Source: Lignipirellula cremea (lineage in GTDB: Bacteria; Planctomycetota; Planctomycetia; Pirellulales; Pirellulaceae). From it: a stretch of DNA of 64,000 bases. Positions 46,459 to 56,127 of the stretch are shown here, in pieces (position 1 is the stretch's first letter; every line of letters starts with the position of its first letter). The notes beneath the pieces were generated by a model. It ran no database searches. It saw nothing but the letters and a program-made list of their open reading frames with translations, and was not told the DNA's origin. A program made the translations under genes and the position numbers. The stretch spans positions 8,723,001 through 8,787,000 of the forward strand of contig NZ_CP036433.1 of NCBI RefSeq assembly GCF_007751035.1. Direction: 5' to 3'.

Positions 46459-46459
46459 C
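46250..46459. repeat. Inverted pair of interspersed repeat arms
   Basis: The left arm (46250-46292, TTTAACCGCGGGGAACACGG...) and the right arm (46409-46459, reverse complement reading GGTTCAACCACGGAGTACAC...) are diverged copies in opposite orientation, about 115 bases apart. The same family flanks the hairpin at 13529-13717. This looks like a non-coding, possibly miniature, mobile or palindromic repeat of planctomycete genomes. Confidence 0.5.
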
Positions 46460-48129
46460 TATTTTTGAATAACCTTCGCCGCCCAGACGGCCAGCTTCTC
46501 GCGGAAGATCTTGGCGTTGTGCCGGATGTCGACCGGCATGGAATCGTGCAGCAACACCTCGTGGATACCGGCGGTCAGCGGATTGGCGGACCCCAGGGCC
46601 TGCAGTTCGGCGATCAGCTGCTGCCGCGCCGGTTCGGTCGCGGGGCGATGCTCGGGCAGCGGTTCGCAAATCATCACGGGCCGCTGGTTCGGTCGCGGGC
46701 CCACGCCCACCAGGGCCGATCGATAAATGGACGGATGGTTATTGAAAATCGCCTCGCAGCAGACCGTATACAGCGTTCCCTCGGCCGTGATGACGCGGTG
46801 CGCCTTGCGGCCGCAGAACCAGAAGCGTTCCTGTTCGTCGAAATAGCCCAGGTCGCCGATGCGGTGCCAGACCCTGTCACCGTCCTGGATCTTGTGCTCG
46901 GCGTTCGCTTCGGTCCGGGTCACATACCGCCGGGTGACAACCGGTCCGGTGACGACAATCTCGCCAATCTGGCCGGCCGGCAACTCTTCGATCTGGTCGA
47001 TCTGCGGAATCGGCTCGTCGCGGATGCGAATCACCTTCCAGTCGATGCCCGGGAACCGCCGGCCAACGCACGTGCCGGCCCCCTGCTCTGTCTGCGCGGC
47101 CGTTTCGCCCAGGACTTCGCTGGCGGAAATCGATGCGACCGGCAAGGACTCGGTCGCCCCGTACGGCGTATGCATTTCGCCGTCGGGCGGCATGATCTGC
47201 TTGACCCGTCGCAACACGTGCGGCGGCGCCGGCGCTCCGGCCGTCAGCACCCGTTTCAAATCGGGAAGATGTTCGTCATGCTCCTGGCAATACCGTCCCA
47301 CCGAGTTCCACAGTGCGGGCGAACCGAACGCCTGGGTGCATTTCCAGTCCCGCGCGGCGGCCAGGATGTTTCGCGGATCGACATCGGCCGGCCGGGTGAA
47401 GTCCATCTCGGGCACGACGGTCGTCACTCCCATCGCGCAGTTAAACAGCGCAAACAGCGGGAAACCGGACAGGTCGATCTCCCCCGGCGCAATGCCGTAG
47501 AAGTCGCGAATCTCGTCCGCCTGGCGATCGAACACCCCATGATGGAACAGCACCCCCTTGGGCGGCCCCGTGCTGCCGGTTGTAAAGATAATGGCCGCTT
47601 CGTCATTGGCCTTGGTAGCTGCCGCCTGGAAGGCTCCGGGCGTACGTTTCCGCAGCCCCGCCAGCGTCGGCCCGCCCCAGAACCAGCGGCGTCCCACGGT
47701 GACATTCAGTCGGGCTTTGGGAAACCGATGGCGAAGCAGCGTCCGCACGGCCTGTACCGGGCTGATGGCGACGAAGCCCTCCGGCTCGGCCTCTTCCAGG
47801 CAGCGAATCAAATGGCTGCGGCCCATGCCCGGATCAATCAGCACGGTGACCACGCCCGCTTTGAACATGGCGAACACCAGCGAGATAAAATCGACGCCCG
47901 GCTTTACCAGCAGCACCAGCCGCATGCCGCGCCGTGCGCCGTGCGCCTGCAGTCCCTCGGCCAGCAGATTGCTATCCTGATCCAGCTCGGCAAACGTGCG
48001 CACCTGGTATTTGCGGGGACCCGCACCGCGGCGGGGCAGCGCGGCCGCCACCGCCACGCCTTCGGGATTATCGCAAGCGGTCGCAGCCAGTCGCTGGCCG
48101 ACATTCACATTGGAAAAAAAGGGAGGCAC
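46459..48129 (-). CDS. oleC: OleC-type fatty acid AMP-dependent ligase / beta-lactone synthetase
   Basis: The 556-residue product is an ANL-superfamily adenylating enzyme: LIDPGMGRSHLIRCLEEAEPE, VTVGRRWFWGG, phosphate-loop IIFTTGSTGPPKG, PYGATESLPV, GDLGYFDEQERFWFCGRKAHRV and a C-terminal MPVDIRHNAKIFREKLAVWA. This series of motifs, especially the DPG, CGRK and DIRHNAKI(F/G)REKLA elements, matches OleC, which converts beta-hydroxy acids to beta-lactones in long-chain olefin synthesis. The partner genes oleA, oleB and oleD are not in the window, so the product here may instead be used in another beta-hydroxy acid pathway. It is divergent from the TPR gene. Confidence 0.82.
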   Translation of the reverse strand: MPPFFSNVNVGQRLAATACDNPEGVAVAAALPRRGAGPRKYQVRTFAELDQDSNLLAEGLQAHGARRGMRLVLLVKPGVDFISLVFAMFKAGVVTVLIDPGMGRSHLIRCLEEAEPEGFVAISPVQAVRTLLRHRFPKARLNVTVGRRWFWGGPTLAGLRKRTPGAFQAAATKANDEAAIIFTTGSTGPPKGVLFHHGVFDRQADEIRDFYGIAPGEIDLSGFPLFALFNCAMGVTTVVPEMDFTRPADVDPRNILAAARDWKCTQAFGSPALWNSVGRYCQEHDEHLPDLKRVLTAGAPAPPHVLRRVKQIMPPDGEMHTPYGATESLPVASISASEVLGETAAQTEQGAGTCVGRRFPGIDWKVIRIRDEPIPQIDQIEELPAGQIGEIVVTGPVVTRRYVTRTEANAEHKIQDGDRVWHRIGDLGYFDEQERFWFCGRKAHRVITAEGTLYTVCCEAIFNNHPSIYRSALVGVGPRPNQRPVMICEPLPEHRPATEPARQQLIAELQALGSANPLTAGIHEVLLHDSMPVDIRHNAKIFREKLAVWAAKVIQK

Positions 48130-48317
48130 GACGTTTCCAGGCGGGACAAGGGAGCAATCGGTTTTGCGGCGAGCCCCGCGTCAATGGTATGATGCCAGAC
48201 AAGCAGAGGCGGCCGGAGGATGCGGCATTCTACCTGACCCGGCCCCCGCGACAATCGCCACAACCGAAGGACGTCTCCTGCGTCCCCCCTGATCCCACTT
48301 CCACACGGACGGAGCTG

Positions 48318-51152
48318 ATGACCTTACGACGCCGCGGAACGTCCCGCCTGCTGCTTTTATCGCGGCTCACCTTGCTGCTGCTGCTGGCCGGAGCGCCCTG
48401 CATGGGGGCTGAAGAACCGGGAAGCCTGCTGGCCGGCCCTGGCGTTCGCCTGCTGACGACAGCGGTGGCGGAAGAGAAAACGCCCCAGCTGACCCGTCTG
48501 CTCGACGGCGATGCGAAGACCAACGTGGCGCTTGCCGTCGCCGCCGGAAAGCCAGTCGATCTGATCCTGGCGCTGGGCGAAGAGCTGACCGCCCCCAGCG
48601 AGTTGCGGCTGACCCTGGCGTCAGGCAACCCGCAGGAAACGCCGGCGCGGGTTGAGGTGCTGGCTTCGATCCTGTCGGCGGAAGCCGGCTATCAATCGCT
48701 GGGCGTGTTCCCGCTGGCGGCGAACAACCAACCTCAGTCGTTTCCGTTGCCGCCAAGCGCGGCCCGCTGGCTGATGCTGCGGTTCGCCCCGGCCCGGGCG
48801 GCGGAACAGATTCGTCTGGCCGACGTGGAGCTGCTGGGAACGGCCGGTCCGCCCCGCAGTCGGTATGAGTTCAAGGAGTCGCCGACCGCCGCCTTGAAAG
48901 TGCTGGCCTCGCTGCAGAAGTCGGTGTCGCTGTCGGAAGAGGAAGCGGCCCTGGTGCGCGATGGCTCCGACGGCCGTTTCGATGATTCGTCCCTGGCCGA
49001 GGCCGCCCTGATCGCCTCCGGCGTGACCGATGCGCGGGAGCGCGAGCGGTACCTGAAACGGATCCAATCGATTGCCGACGGGGCGCCGCCGGCGACCAGC
49101 GACCCGTTCGCCGACGGCGATCGTTTGCTGCGGTACCTGCACGACAAGGTCCTCAAAAAATACCAGGAGCGGCAAACGCGTCTGTCCGTGCTGCTCGATT
49201 CGGGCGACTACAACTGTGTCTCATCCAGCCTGCTGTTCGTCATCCTGGCCCGGCGGCAACAGCGTGATGCGCGAGCGGTCGAGGCGCCCGATCATGTGTT
49301 CGCGGTGCTGTACGACGGCGCCCGGCATGTCGATGTGGAGACGACCAACCGCTGGGGCTTCCACGCCGGCGCCAGCGCCGAAGCCCGGCGCCAGCTGCGG
49401 GAGCAGACGGGCTTCGACTACGTGCCCCAGCAGCACGAGGACCAGCGGCGGGAACTCAGCGGCCCCGGCGCCGTGGCGGTGATCTACTACAACCAGGGCG
49501 TCGGTTTCACGCGGGAAGAAAAGTACGACCAGGCTTTGGGCGCCTACTTTCGCGCGTTGACGCTCGACCGCGAGTTTGTCTCCGCGATCAAGAATACGCT
49601 CGTCGTGCTGGCCAACTGGAGCGGCCGGCTGAACAACGAAGGGCGGTTCGAAAAAGCCCTGCAGGTTACGCAGGTCGGCCTCAGCCTGGCGCCGGAAGAC
49701 CCGGCCCTGGTCGCGTATCGCAAGGCAATCTGGATCACTTACGCCAAAAGCCTGCTCGATGAAAAAAAGTACGCCGCCGCGGTCGCCGTGCTGCGACGGG
49801 CCGCCGAGGACGACCCGAAAGCGAACTACGTGGAGATGGAGTCCTGGGTCTACATCGGCCCCGGCGAGAAGCTGGCTGAACAAAGCCAGTGGCAAGACGC
49901 CCTGGACCTGGCGACGGCCGGCATCGCGGATGTCGATCCGCCGGCCCGGGAGGAGATCCAGAAGTGGCGGACCAGCGTGCTGCTCCGCTGGAGCTACGCG
50001 GCGATTGAGAAGAAGGACTTCGCCGCCGCGGCCGAAGTCAGCCGGCAAGGCCTGGCGCTGGAACCGGAGAACGAAGACTTTCGCAATCGCCTGGCGTACA
50101 TCACCCAGGAATGGACCTGGTCGCAGCACCAGGCCAAAGGGCCGCAGGCCGGCGTCGCCGTCGCCGCCGCGCTCGTCCAAGCCAGCCCGGATTCCAACGG
50201 CGTCAAGCAGGCCGCCTCGGCGTTTGTGGTGCGCATGGTTCGGGAGCAGGTCGAAGGGAAAAAGTACGCTGCGGCGGCGGCCGGCCTCGCTGCGGGAGCG
50301 GGACTGCTGGACGACGCGGAACAGGCCGAGCAACTGGCCGGCTTTGTCTACGATCGCTGGGCCGCCGACCTGATCAGCCAGGGCGAATACCAGGCGGCCG
50401 TGGCCGCTTACCGCCAAGGCCTGAAAGCGTTCCCCCAGAACAAGCATCTGCAGGCGAACGAGCGCGCCAGCTGGGACCAGTGGGGCCGTTTCCACGCGGA
50501 CAAGCAGGAAAACCTCGCCGCCGCCGGCGTCTACTCCCAGGCAATCGCCGTCCATCCCGACGACGAACGTCTGCGCAAAAATCGAGCGTATTACGTGCTG
50601 CAGGCCGCCCTCGCCGCCGACGCCGCGCCAGCCGCCGATCCGCCGGCTGACCCACCGCAGCCGGCGGCTGCCGCCGCTCCCGCCGGGGCGCAAGTGCTGG
50701 CGACCGCGTTCCAGAAATACGGCCGCACGACCGAGCTGACTGAAGCGGGCGACTACTACGTCGAACAGTTTTACCGGCGTCTGGTCGACGCGAAGAATTA
50801 CCAGGAGGCCGCCGGGCTGCTGTCCCGGACGCGTTCCCTGCAGACCGACCGCGAGCACTTCCTGTCGCTGACCCGTTTCGCCGTCGATCACCTCGCCGAG
50901 GAGCTGCTGGAGAAAGCAGACTACGCCCAAGCCACCGCCGCCTATGACCGGGCCCTGGGCGACTGGCCCGAGGACAAGCACCTGCAGCACAACGCCGCCA
51001 TCGCCTGGGACCGTCGCGGCCGGCAGTACTTTGAAACCCAGGAATGGACCAAGGCGGTCGCCGTTTATGAACAGGCGGCCGAGCGCTTCCCCGGGAACGA
51101 GAACCTGAAAAAAGCGTTAGCCTACGCCCGACGCCGGAAGAGCGACCAGTAA
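48318..51152 (+). CDS. Secreted transglutaminase-like protein with TPR repeats
   Basis: The 944-residue product has a signal peptide (LLLLAGAPCMGA), an N-terminal discoidin-like beta region (about 40-175), a transglutaminase-like fold with candidate catalytic Cys300 (YNCVSS), His326 (PDHVFAV) and Asp near 338 (HVDVETT), and then about ten TPR-type repeats (about 395-940; for example IYYNQGVGFTREEKYDQALGAYFRAL). It probably acts in the periplasm as a protease or scaffold; cross-linking is only one possibility. The start at 48318 has GGAG directly upstream. It is divergent from the OleC-type gene, with a 188-base shared promoter region. Confidence 0.8.
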   Translation: MTLRRRGTSRLLLLSRLTLLLLLAGAPCMGAEEPGSLLAGPGVRLLTTAVAEEKTPQLTRLLDGDAKTNVALAVAAGKPVDLILALGEELTAPSELRLTLASGNPQETPARVEVLASILSAEAGYQSLGVFPLAANNQPQSFPLPPSAARWLMLRFAPARAAEQIRLADVELLGTAGPPRSRYEFKESPTAALKVLASLQKSVSLSEEEAALVRDGSDGRFDDSSLAEAALIASGVTDARERERYLKRIQSIADGAPPATSDPFADGDRLLRYLHDKVLKKYQERQTRLSVLLDSGDYNCVSSSLLFVILARRQQRDARAVEAPDHVFAVLYDGARHVDVETTNRWGFHAGASAEARRQLREQTGFDYVPQQHEDQRRELSGPGAVAVIYYNQGVGFTREEKYDQALGAYFRALTLDREFVSAIKNTLVVLANWSGRLNNEGRFEKALQVTQVGLSLAPEDPALVAYRKAIWITYAKSLLDEKKYAAAVAVLRRAAEDDPKANYVEMESWVYIGPGEKLAEQSQWQDALDLATAGIADVDPPAREEIQKWRTSVLLRWSYAAIEKKDFAAAAEVSRQGLALEPENEDFRNRLAYITQEWTWSQHQAKGPQAGVAVAAALVQASPDSNGVKQAASAFVVRMVREQVEGKKYAAAAAGLAAGAGLLDDAEQAEQLAGFVYDRWAADLISQGEYQAAVAAYRQGLKAFPQNKHLQANERASWDQWGRFHADKQENLAAAGVYSQAIAVHPDDERLRKNRAYYVLQAALAADAAPAADPPADPPQPAAAAAPAGAQVLATAFQKYGRTTELTEAGDYYVEQFYRRLVDAKNYQEAAGLLSRTRSLQTDREHFLSLTRFAVDHLAEELLEKADYAQATAAYDRALGDWPEDKHLQHNAAIAWDRRGRQYFETQEWTKAVAVYEQAAERFPGNENLKKALAYARRRKSDQ

Positions 51153-51174
51153 CCGCGGCAGCCGGGAACGGTTC

Positions 51175-51735
51175 ATGCGGCTTTGCACACGCGGCTGCCG
51201 GCCGTACGATAGGCGGCAAAACTACCTGGCGTTCTTCTGGCGGGAAACGAATCCCTTGTCGTTGTTTTTTGACCATCTGCAGATTCAGGTCGTGTCGGGA
51301 GGGCAGACGGGCGTCGATCGCGCGGCGCTCGATGCGGCCATTCAGCTGGACCTGCCGCATGGCGGCTGGTGTCCCCGCGGCCGGCTGGCCGAAGACGGTC
51401 CTCTGCCGCCGCACTACCAGCTGCGCGAATCGCGGTCGGCCAACTACGCCGTGCGCACCCGGAAGAATGTGGTCGATTCCGACGGCACGCTGATCCTGTA
51501 CCGGGGGGAGATGACCGGCGGCACCGATCTGACCCGGCGCCTGGCCCGGCAGCATCATCGCCCTTGCCTGCCGCTGGATCTGGCCGGCCAGCCCTCGCCC
51601 GACAGGGCCGCCGCCTGGGTGATCGCCCAGAAGATCAACGTCCTCAACATTGCCGGGCCGCGGGAAAGCAGCTGTCCCGGCGTCTACCAGCAAGCCCTGG
51701 ACTACTGCCGGCAACTGCTGGAACGTCTGGTCTGA
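51175..51735 (+). CDS. Putative molybdenum carrier protein family
   Basis: The 186-residue product contains [17 protein letters not shown] (about 39-55), [15 protein letters not shown] and [15 protein letters not shown], the signature of the Rossmann-like putative molybdenum-cofactor carrier family related to lysine-decarboxylase-like (YpsA/LOG) proteins. Family members usually begin close to the GGQTG motif, so the first 35 Arg-rich residues may be untranslated and the real start may be a TTG near 51256. Molybdenum binding has been proposed for the family; no molybdenum gene is nearby. Confidence 0.75.
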   Translation: MRLCTRGCRPYDRRQNYLAFFWRETNPLSLFFDHLQIQVVSGGQTGVDRAALDAAIQLDLPHGGWCPRGRLAEDGPLPPHYQLRESRSANYAVRTRKNVVDSDGTLILYRGEMTGGTDLTRRLARQHHRPCLPLDLAGQPSPDRAAAWVIAQKINVLNIAGPRESSCPGVYQQALDYCRQLLERLV

Positions 51736-51860
51736 ACCGTCCGGCGCCGCACCCGGCCTTGGCAAAAACATGCGGCAACCGGCAGACGGCCGAAAACGGC
51801 TATTCCTCTTTTATCGGTCGTGGTAAACTCAGTCAGGTTGCACCACACGAAGGAAAACCG

Positions 51861-52658
51861 ATGCATTTTGGAACGCAAAAACTGAAGTTAAAAGAGCCGC
51901 AACGCGACCGGATGCGAGCCGCCTGCAGCTTTAACGCCCAGGTTCTGGATATGGTTCGTTCCCGCCTGCAGCCGGGCGTAACGACCGAAGAAATCGATAA
52001 CTGGGTGCATACGTATACCCTCGATCATGGCCATACGCCGGCCTGTCTGGGGTATCTGGGTTTTCCCAAGTCCTGCTGCACCAGCGTGAACGATGTCATC
52101 TGCCATGGCATCCCCGGGCCGTATCGTCTGCAGGAAGGCGATATCGTCAACATCGATCTCACTTCGATCGTGGACGGCTGGCATGGAGACCAGTCGGAAA
52201 CGTTCCTCATTGGCGAGGTCAGCGACGAAGCCCGCCAGGTAACGCAGTGCTCGTTCGACGCCCTGTATGCAGCGATCGACGCGCTCCAGCCGAACTGTCG
52301 CATCTCCGAAATCGGCAAGGCGATTGTCGCCGTGGCCCGACAGTTCAAATTCAGCGTGGTGCAGGAATACGTGGGCCATGGACTGGGGCGCCAGTTCCAC
52401 CAGGAACCGTCGATTCCCCATTACCCCACCCCCGAATCGCGCCTGCAGCGACTGGCCCCCGGCATCTGCTTCACCATCGAACCGATGATTAACGTCGGCG
52501 GGCGGAACACCACGCTGGACCGCGGCGATGGCTGGACGGTCCGCACCAAAGACGGCACCCTGTCGGCCCAGTTTGAACACACCATTCTGATGACCGAAGA
52601 CGGCCCCGAGATTCTCACGCTGACCGCCGACGGGCCGCAAAAAGGCCACCAGTTCTAA
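51861..52658 (+). CDS. map: Methionine aminopeptidase type I
   Basis: The 265-residue product is a complete pita-bread-fold peptidase that removes N-terminal methionine from new proteins. Expected elements are present: [10 protein letters not shown] (His), [19 protein letters not shown] (two metal Asp/His region), GHGLGRQFH (metal His), [10 protein letters not shown] (metal Glu) and [10 protein letters not shown] (metal Glu). A cysteine pair lies in [10 protein letters not shown]. The start is supported by AAGGAAA 5 bases upstream; the frame is open far upstream only by chance. It is 78 bases before the methyltransferase gene. Confidence 0.93.
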   Translation: MHFGTQKLKLKEPQRDRMRAACSFNAQVLDMVRSRLQPGVTTEEIDNWVHTYTLDHGHTPACLGYLGFPKSCCTSVNDVICHGIPGPYRLQEGDIVNIDLTSIVDGWHGDQSETFLIGEVSDEARQVTQCSFDALYAAIDALQPNCRISEIGKAIVAVARQFKFSVVQEYVGHGLGRQFHQEPSIPHYPTPESRLQRLAPGICFTIEPMINVGGRNTTLDRGDGWTVRTKDGTLSAQFEHTILMTEDGPEILTLTADGPQKGHQF

Positions 52659-52736
52659 TATCAGGAATTCCGGACAAAGCCAGGCTATCCTGCCGGGAAC
52701 GGGCCGCCCGAAATCCTGCTGGATCCGCGCGACGGC

Positions 52737-55700
52737 ATGAAACAAACTCTGAAAGCGTTCCTCCCGCCGTTTCGCGGCTTGCTGGGGGAAGGGCCGCCAG
52801 CGCTTCGCTGCGGTCTGCAGCTGCTGGCCGCCGGCGCAACGGCTTCCCGCGGATTGCTGGGCTCCGGCCTGGACCTGGCTGACTGCGGCTGGCGCCATCT
52901 GCTGCGGGAACCGGCCCTCCCGTTGCCGCTGTTCGCTACGGCCCCGCGCGATCTGGCGGACTTTGATCCTGCCGACCTGGACCGGGCCTGGCAGCTGGTG
53001 CAGCGACTGGATCCGGCCGTGCTGCAGGCTGCCGATCTGCTTGGCTGGGCCCATCAGTTCTGGCTCGCCGAGGAGAAGGATCGCGTCTTCGCCCAAAGGC
53101 GAGCGACTCCGTCGGGCAAGGTCGAAGGGGCCGATGTGGCGCCGGCCACGCAGTTGTACACCGAAGACTACATGGTCGAGTTCCTGCTGCAGAACTCGCT
53201 GGCCGTCGCCTGGCAGGCGCCCGGTAAACGGTCGTCCCGCGCGCGATGGTCCTGGCCGCTGCAGCTGCCGGCCGATCGTCCGGCGGGCGGCCAGAAAGCG
53301 GACGAACTCACGCTGCTGGATCCGGCCTGCGGCGCCGGGAACTTCCTGCTGGCGGCCTTCGCCATGCTGGATGCGATGCGCCAGGCGGAAGGGGAAAAAG
53401 CCTCCGGCCGGCGGTGCGAGGCGATCCTGGCCAAGAACCTGCATGGGGTCGACATCGATCGGCTGGCGGTGGATCTGGCCCAGACGGCGCTCTGGATGCA
53501 GGCAGCCGTCCGCTCGCCCGGCTTCGATAACTGGTCGCTGGTGACCGAGCATTTGACCGTCGTCGATCATCCCTACGGTAGCCTGGCCCCGACAGAGGAG
53601 CTGACCGATCCGCTGGCCCGGTCGGTGCTGGAACGGACTTACTCCGCCGTCATCGCCAATCCACCCTACATGGGCGCGGCCAACCTGCCGCTGCCGATGA
53701 AGGAGTACCTGGCCCAGCGATATCCGACTGGCAAACGCGATCTGTACGCGGCCTTCCTGCTGCGCTGCCGGGAGCTGACGGCCCCGAGCGGGCGAACGGC
53801 GATGGTCACGCAGCAGTCGTGGATGTTCCTGCAGTCCTATGCGGCCCTCCGGGCCGGCGTGCGCGGCCGCGGCGGTTTGCTGCGGGAGACGGCGATCGAA
53901 ACGCTCGCCCACCTGGGACCGGGGGCGTTTGACGACATCAGCGGCGAGGTCGTGAACGTCGCCCTGTTTGTCCTGGCGAACCGCACCCCGGCGGACGACC
54001 ATCGTCTGACGGCGATCCGCCTGCCGGACTCCAGCTCGACCCGCAAGCGCGAACTTCTCCGCACGGCGGCGACTGCGATGCGGCAAGACAAGCCGACGCC
54101 TGGCTCCCATCGAGCGACCCAGGCCGATCTGCTGCATGTCCAGGGAGCGCCGCTGTGCTACTGGCTGGCTCCGCGGTTCCTGCAGTTGCTGGCGGGACCC
54201 CAGGTGAAGGACGCCGCCGACCTGTGCCAGGGCTTGCGCACCACCGACAACGCCCGGTTTGTTCGCCTGCAGCAGGAGCAACCGCCCGACGGCCAGCGCT
54301 GGTTCGCTTATTCCAAAGGCGGCCGCTACCAGAAATGGACGCCGCTGGACTGGCATGTGGTCGACTTTGAGAACAACGGGGCCGAGATCGAAAGCCTGGC
54401 GCTCGCCAAATATCCTTATCTGGACGGGAACAGCGACTGGGTCATCGGCAGCCGCCATCGCTATGGCGAAGCGGGTTTGACTTACAGTTGCAACTGCCGC
54501 GGCTCGCTCGGCGTGCGACGTTTGCCGGCCGGTTCGATCTTTGATCCGAAGGGACCGGGTCTGTTCCCCCGGACCATTCCGGCCGACGCCCTGATGGCGT
54601 CGCTGTCGGCCCGCGTCACCAGTTATCTGCTGCGCGCCATCTGCCCCGTGCTCGACTTCAATCCCGGCTATGTGGCCCAGGCGCCTTTGCCGCCGGAAGC
54701 CTGCTGGCCCGAACTAGCGGCGTACGGCTCCGCCTGTGTGGAAGCGAAAGAGCGACTGGCCCCCGGTGCGCTCGCCGAGGCTGTTTCGGCGGAAGCGGAA
54801 AAAGAGACGGTTCCGCCAAAGACGACCTACCTGCAGCGGCGCCTGCTGACGGAGCTGCGTCAGGCGGCCGTGCTGCATACGCTGGAAGGCGGGCTGGAAC
54901 GGCTGGCCGCCCGGGCCCTGGAACTGGGGGAAAGCGACCAGCAGGCGATGTACGCCGAGGTTGGATTGCCGGCCGGCTGCCAGCCGCTGCTGGCCGGATA
55001 TGATCGTCTGCCGGCAGGGACAGGCCGCAGTATCACGGCGACGGACGAGAGCGCACGCCTGCTGTCCGCTTCGCTCGCCGCGGCGCCCAGGCTGCCAGCA
55101 ACGAACAAACGGAAGCGCGACCTGCAGCGACGTCTGCAGGCAATGTTTGCCGCGGGTCCCGCCGGCGCCTGGTTGGAGGAGGAAGGACCGTCGCTCTTTC
55201 CGACGGAAACCTTTCTGGAATCGCTGGCCGTGCGGCTGGGGCTGCATCCGGTCTCGGTCTACGGTCTGCTGGAAGAGAGCGCAGCAGAGGAAGGCTGGCG
55301 CTGTCCAGCCGAGGAAGCGCGGCTGTTGGAGGAAGCGTTTACCGCCGCCTTGCTGGAATCGGCCAGCAGCGATCCGCTCTGGCGCCAGGGCGTGTTGACG
55401 CTGGCGGGCCCGTGGGACGAACTGCAAGCGTTACTCCACCGGCGTCTGGCTCCCTGCGCGGGCGAGGGCTGGACGGACGCCTGGCAAACGCTTTTTGGAA
55501 AGCCGTGGCAGAACTGGCTGTGCGAGGACTTTTTCCGCAGGCACATGCTGCAGTTCCGCCGGCGTCCTGTGCTTTGGCAACTGCAGAGCGGACGCTTCGG
55601 CCGGCAGGGAGAACCGGCGTACGCCTGCCTGGTCGACTATCGGCAGCTCTCGGAAGGCGCCCTGCCCGCCGCAGCGGAAAGTGCGGGGGAGAGCCGGGCC

Positions 55701-55949
55701 GTTCGTGACTGGAAGAGGAAGCTGCAGCAGGTCATGACGGCTGGCTTTCGACCTGCCAATGCGCCGGCCGATGCGAAGGGCGATCCGTATCAGCCGGACC
55801 GGAACGAAGGGGTGCGGGTGAACATCGCCCCGCTGCAGCGAGCGGGCCTGCTGGCGGCTCCGGTGCTGGCCCCGCGGGACTGCGAACGGGCCCTGCAGGA
55901 TCGCCGCGTCTGGCGGGCCGCGCGTCGTGGGACGAAGGGAAAGGAATGA
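52737..55949 (+). CDS. PglX-like (BREX-type) adenine-specific DNA methyltransferase, orphan
   Basis: The 1,070-residue product is a gamma-class N6-adenine methyltransferase: SAM motif DPACGAGNF (195-203), GVDIDRLAVDLAQTALWM, catalytic NPPY (308-311), then FLLRCRELTAPSGRTAMVTQQSWMFLQSY and HLGPGAFDDISGEVV. The region after it (LCQGLRTTDNARFVRL, WFAYSKGGRYQKW, IFDPKGPGLF) closely follows the target-recognition part of PglX, the methyltransferase of BREX phage-defence systems. The first 140 residues lack an obvious nuclease motif. No brxA, brxB, brxC, pglZ, brxL or restriction gene is in the window. It might be a solo methyltransferase or the remnant of, or partner in, a different defence system. 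Confidence 0.82.
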   Translation: MKQTLKAFLPPFRGLLGEGPPALRCGLQLLAAGATASRGLLGSGLDLADCGWRHLLREPALPLPLFATAPRDLADFDPADLDRAWQLVQRLDPAVLQAADLLGWAHQFWLAEEKDRVFAQRRATPSGKVEGADVAPATQLYTEDYMVEFLLQNSLAVAWQAPGKRSSRARWSWPLQLPADRPAGGQKADELTLLDPACGAGNFLLAAFAMLDAMRQAEGEKASGRRCEAILAKNLHGVDIDRLAVDLAQTALWMQAAVRSPGFDNWSLVTEHLTVVDHPYGSLAPTEELTDPLARSVLERTYSAVIANPPYMGAANLPLPMKEYLAQRYPTGKRDLYAAFLLRCRELTAPSGRTAMVTQQSWMFLQSYAALRAGVRGRGGLLRETAIETLAHLGPGAFDDISGEVVNVALFVLANRTPADDHRLTAIRLPDSSSTRKRELLRTAATAMRQDKPTPGSHRATQADLLHVQGAPLCYWLAPRFLQLLAGPQVKDAADLCQGLRTTDNARFVRLQQEQPPDGQRWFAYSKGGRYQKWTPLDWHVVDFENNGAEIESLALAKYPYLDGNSDWVIGSRHRYGEAGLTYSCNCRGSLGVRRLPAGSIFDPKGPGLFPRTIPADALMASLSARVTSYLLRAICPVLDFNPGYVAQAPLPPEACWPELAAYGSACVEAKERLAPGALAEAVSAEAEKETVPPKTTYLQRRLLTELRQAAVLHTLEGGLERLAARALELGESDQQAMYAEVGLPAGCQPLLAGYDRLPAGTGRSITATDESARLLSASLAAAPRLPATNKRKRDLQRRLQAMFAAGPAGAWLEEEGPSLFPTETFLESLAVRLGLHPVSVYGLLEESAAEEGWRCPAEEARLLEEAFTAALLESASSDPLWRQGVLTLAGPWDELQALLHRRLAPCAGEGWTDAWQTLFGKPWQNWLCEDFFRRHMLQFRRRPVLWQLQSGRFGRQGEPAYACLVDYRQLSEGALPAAAESAGESRAVRDWKRKLQQVMTAGFRPANAPADAKGDPYQPDRNEGVRVNIAPLQRAGLLAAPVLAPRDCERALQDRRVWRAARRGTKGKE

Positions 55950-56127
55950 GACAGGCGGGCTGGCGTTGCCAAGGAACGCCAGGTTTCACCGGGGACGCGA
56001 CAGCTTTTACTGACGCGACACTTCACCAAGGCAAGTCGTCTGCTCGTCCTCAAAACGAGGAAATAGAATCCTGGATTCCTCTTCTTCACGTCCCACGCGA
56101 AAGGCGATTTGCTATGCCTGCCGGCGA

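Noticed and set aside
51888-54458. Very long minus-strand open frame (856 codons) antisense to map and the methyltransferase
   Set aside because: It spans two clearly recognisable plus-strand genes, has no family motifs and is Arg/Gln/Gly-rich, as expected for a shadow frame in GC-rich DNA.
52737-55949. Full BREX or DISARM defence locus
   Set aside because: Only a PglX-like gene is present; no PglZ, BrxC, BrxL, helicase or phospholipase-type partner is found on either side within the window.
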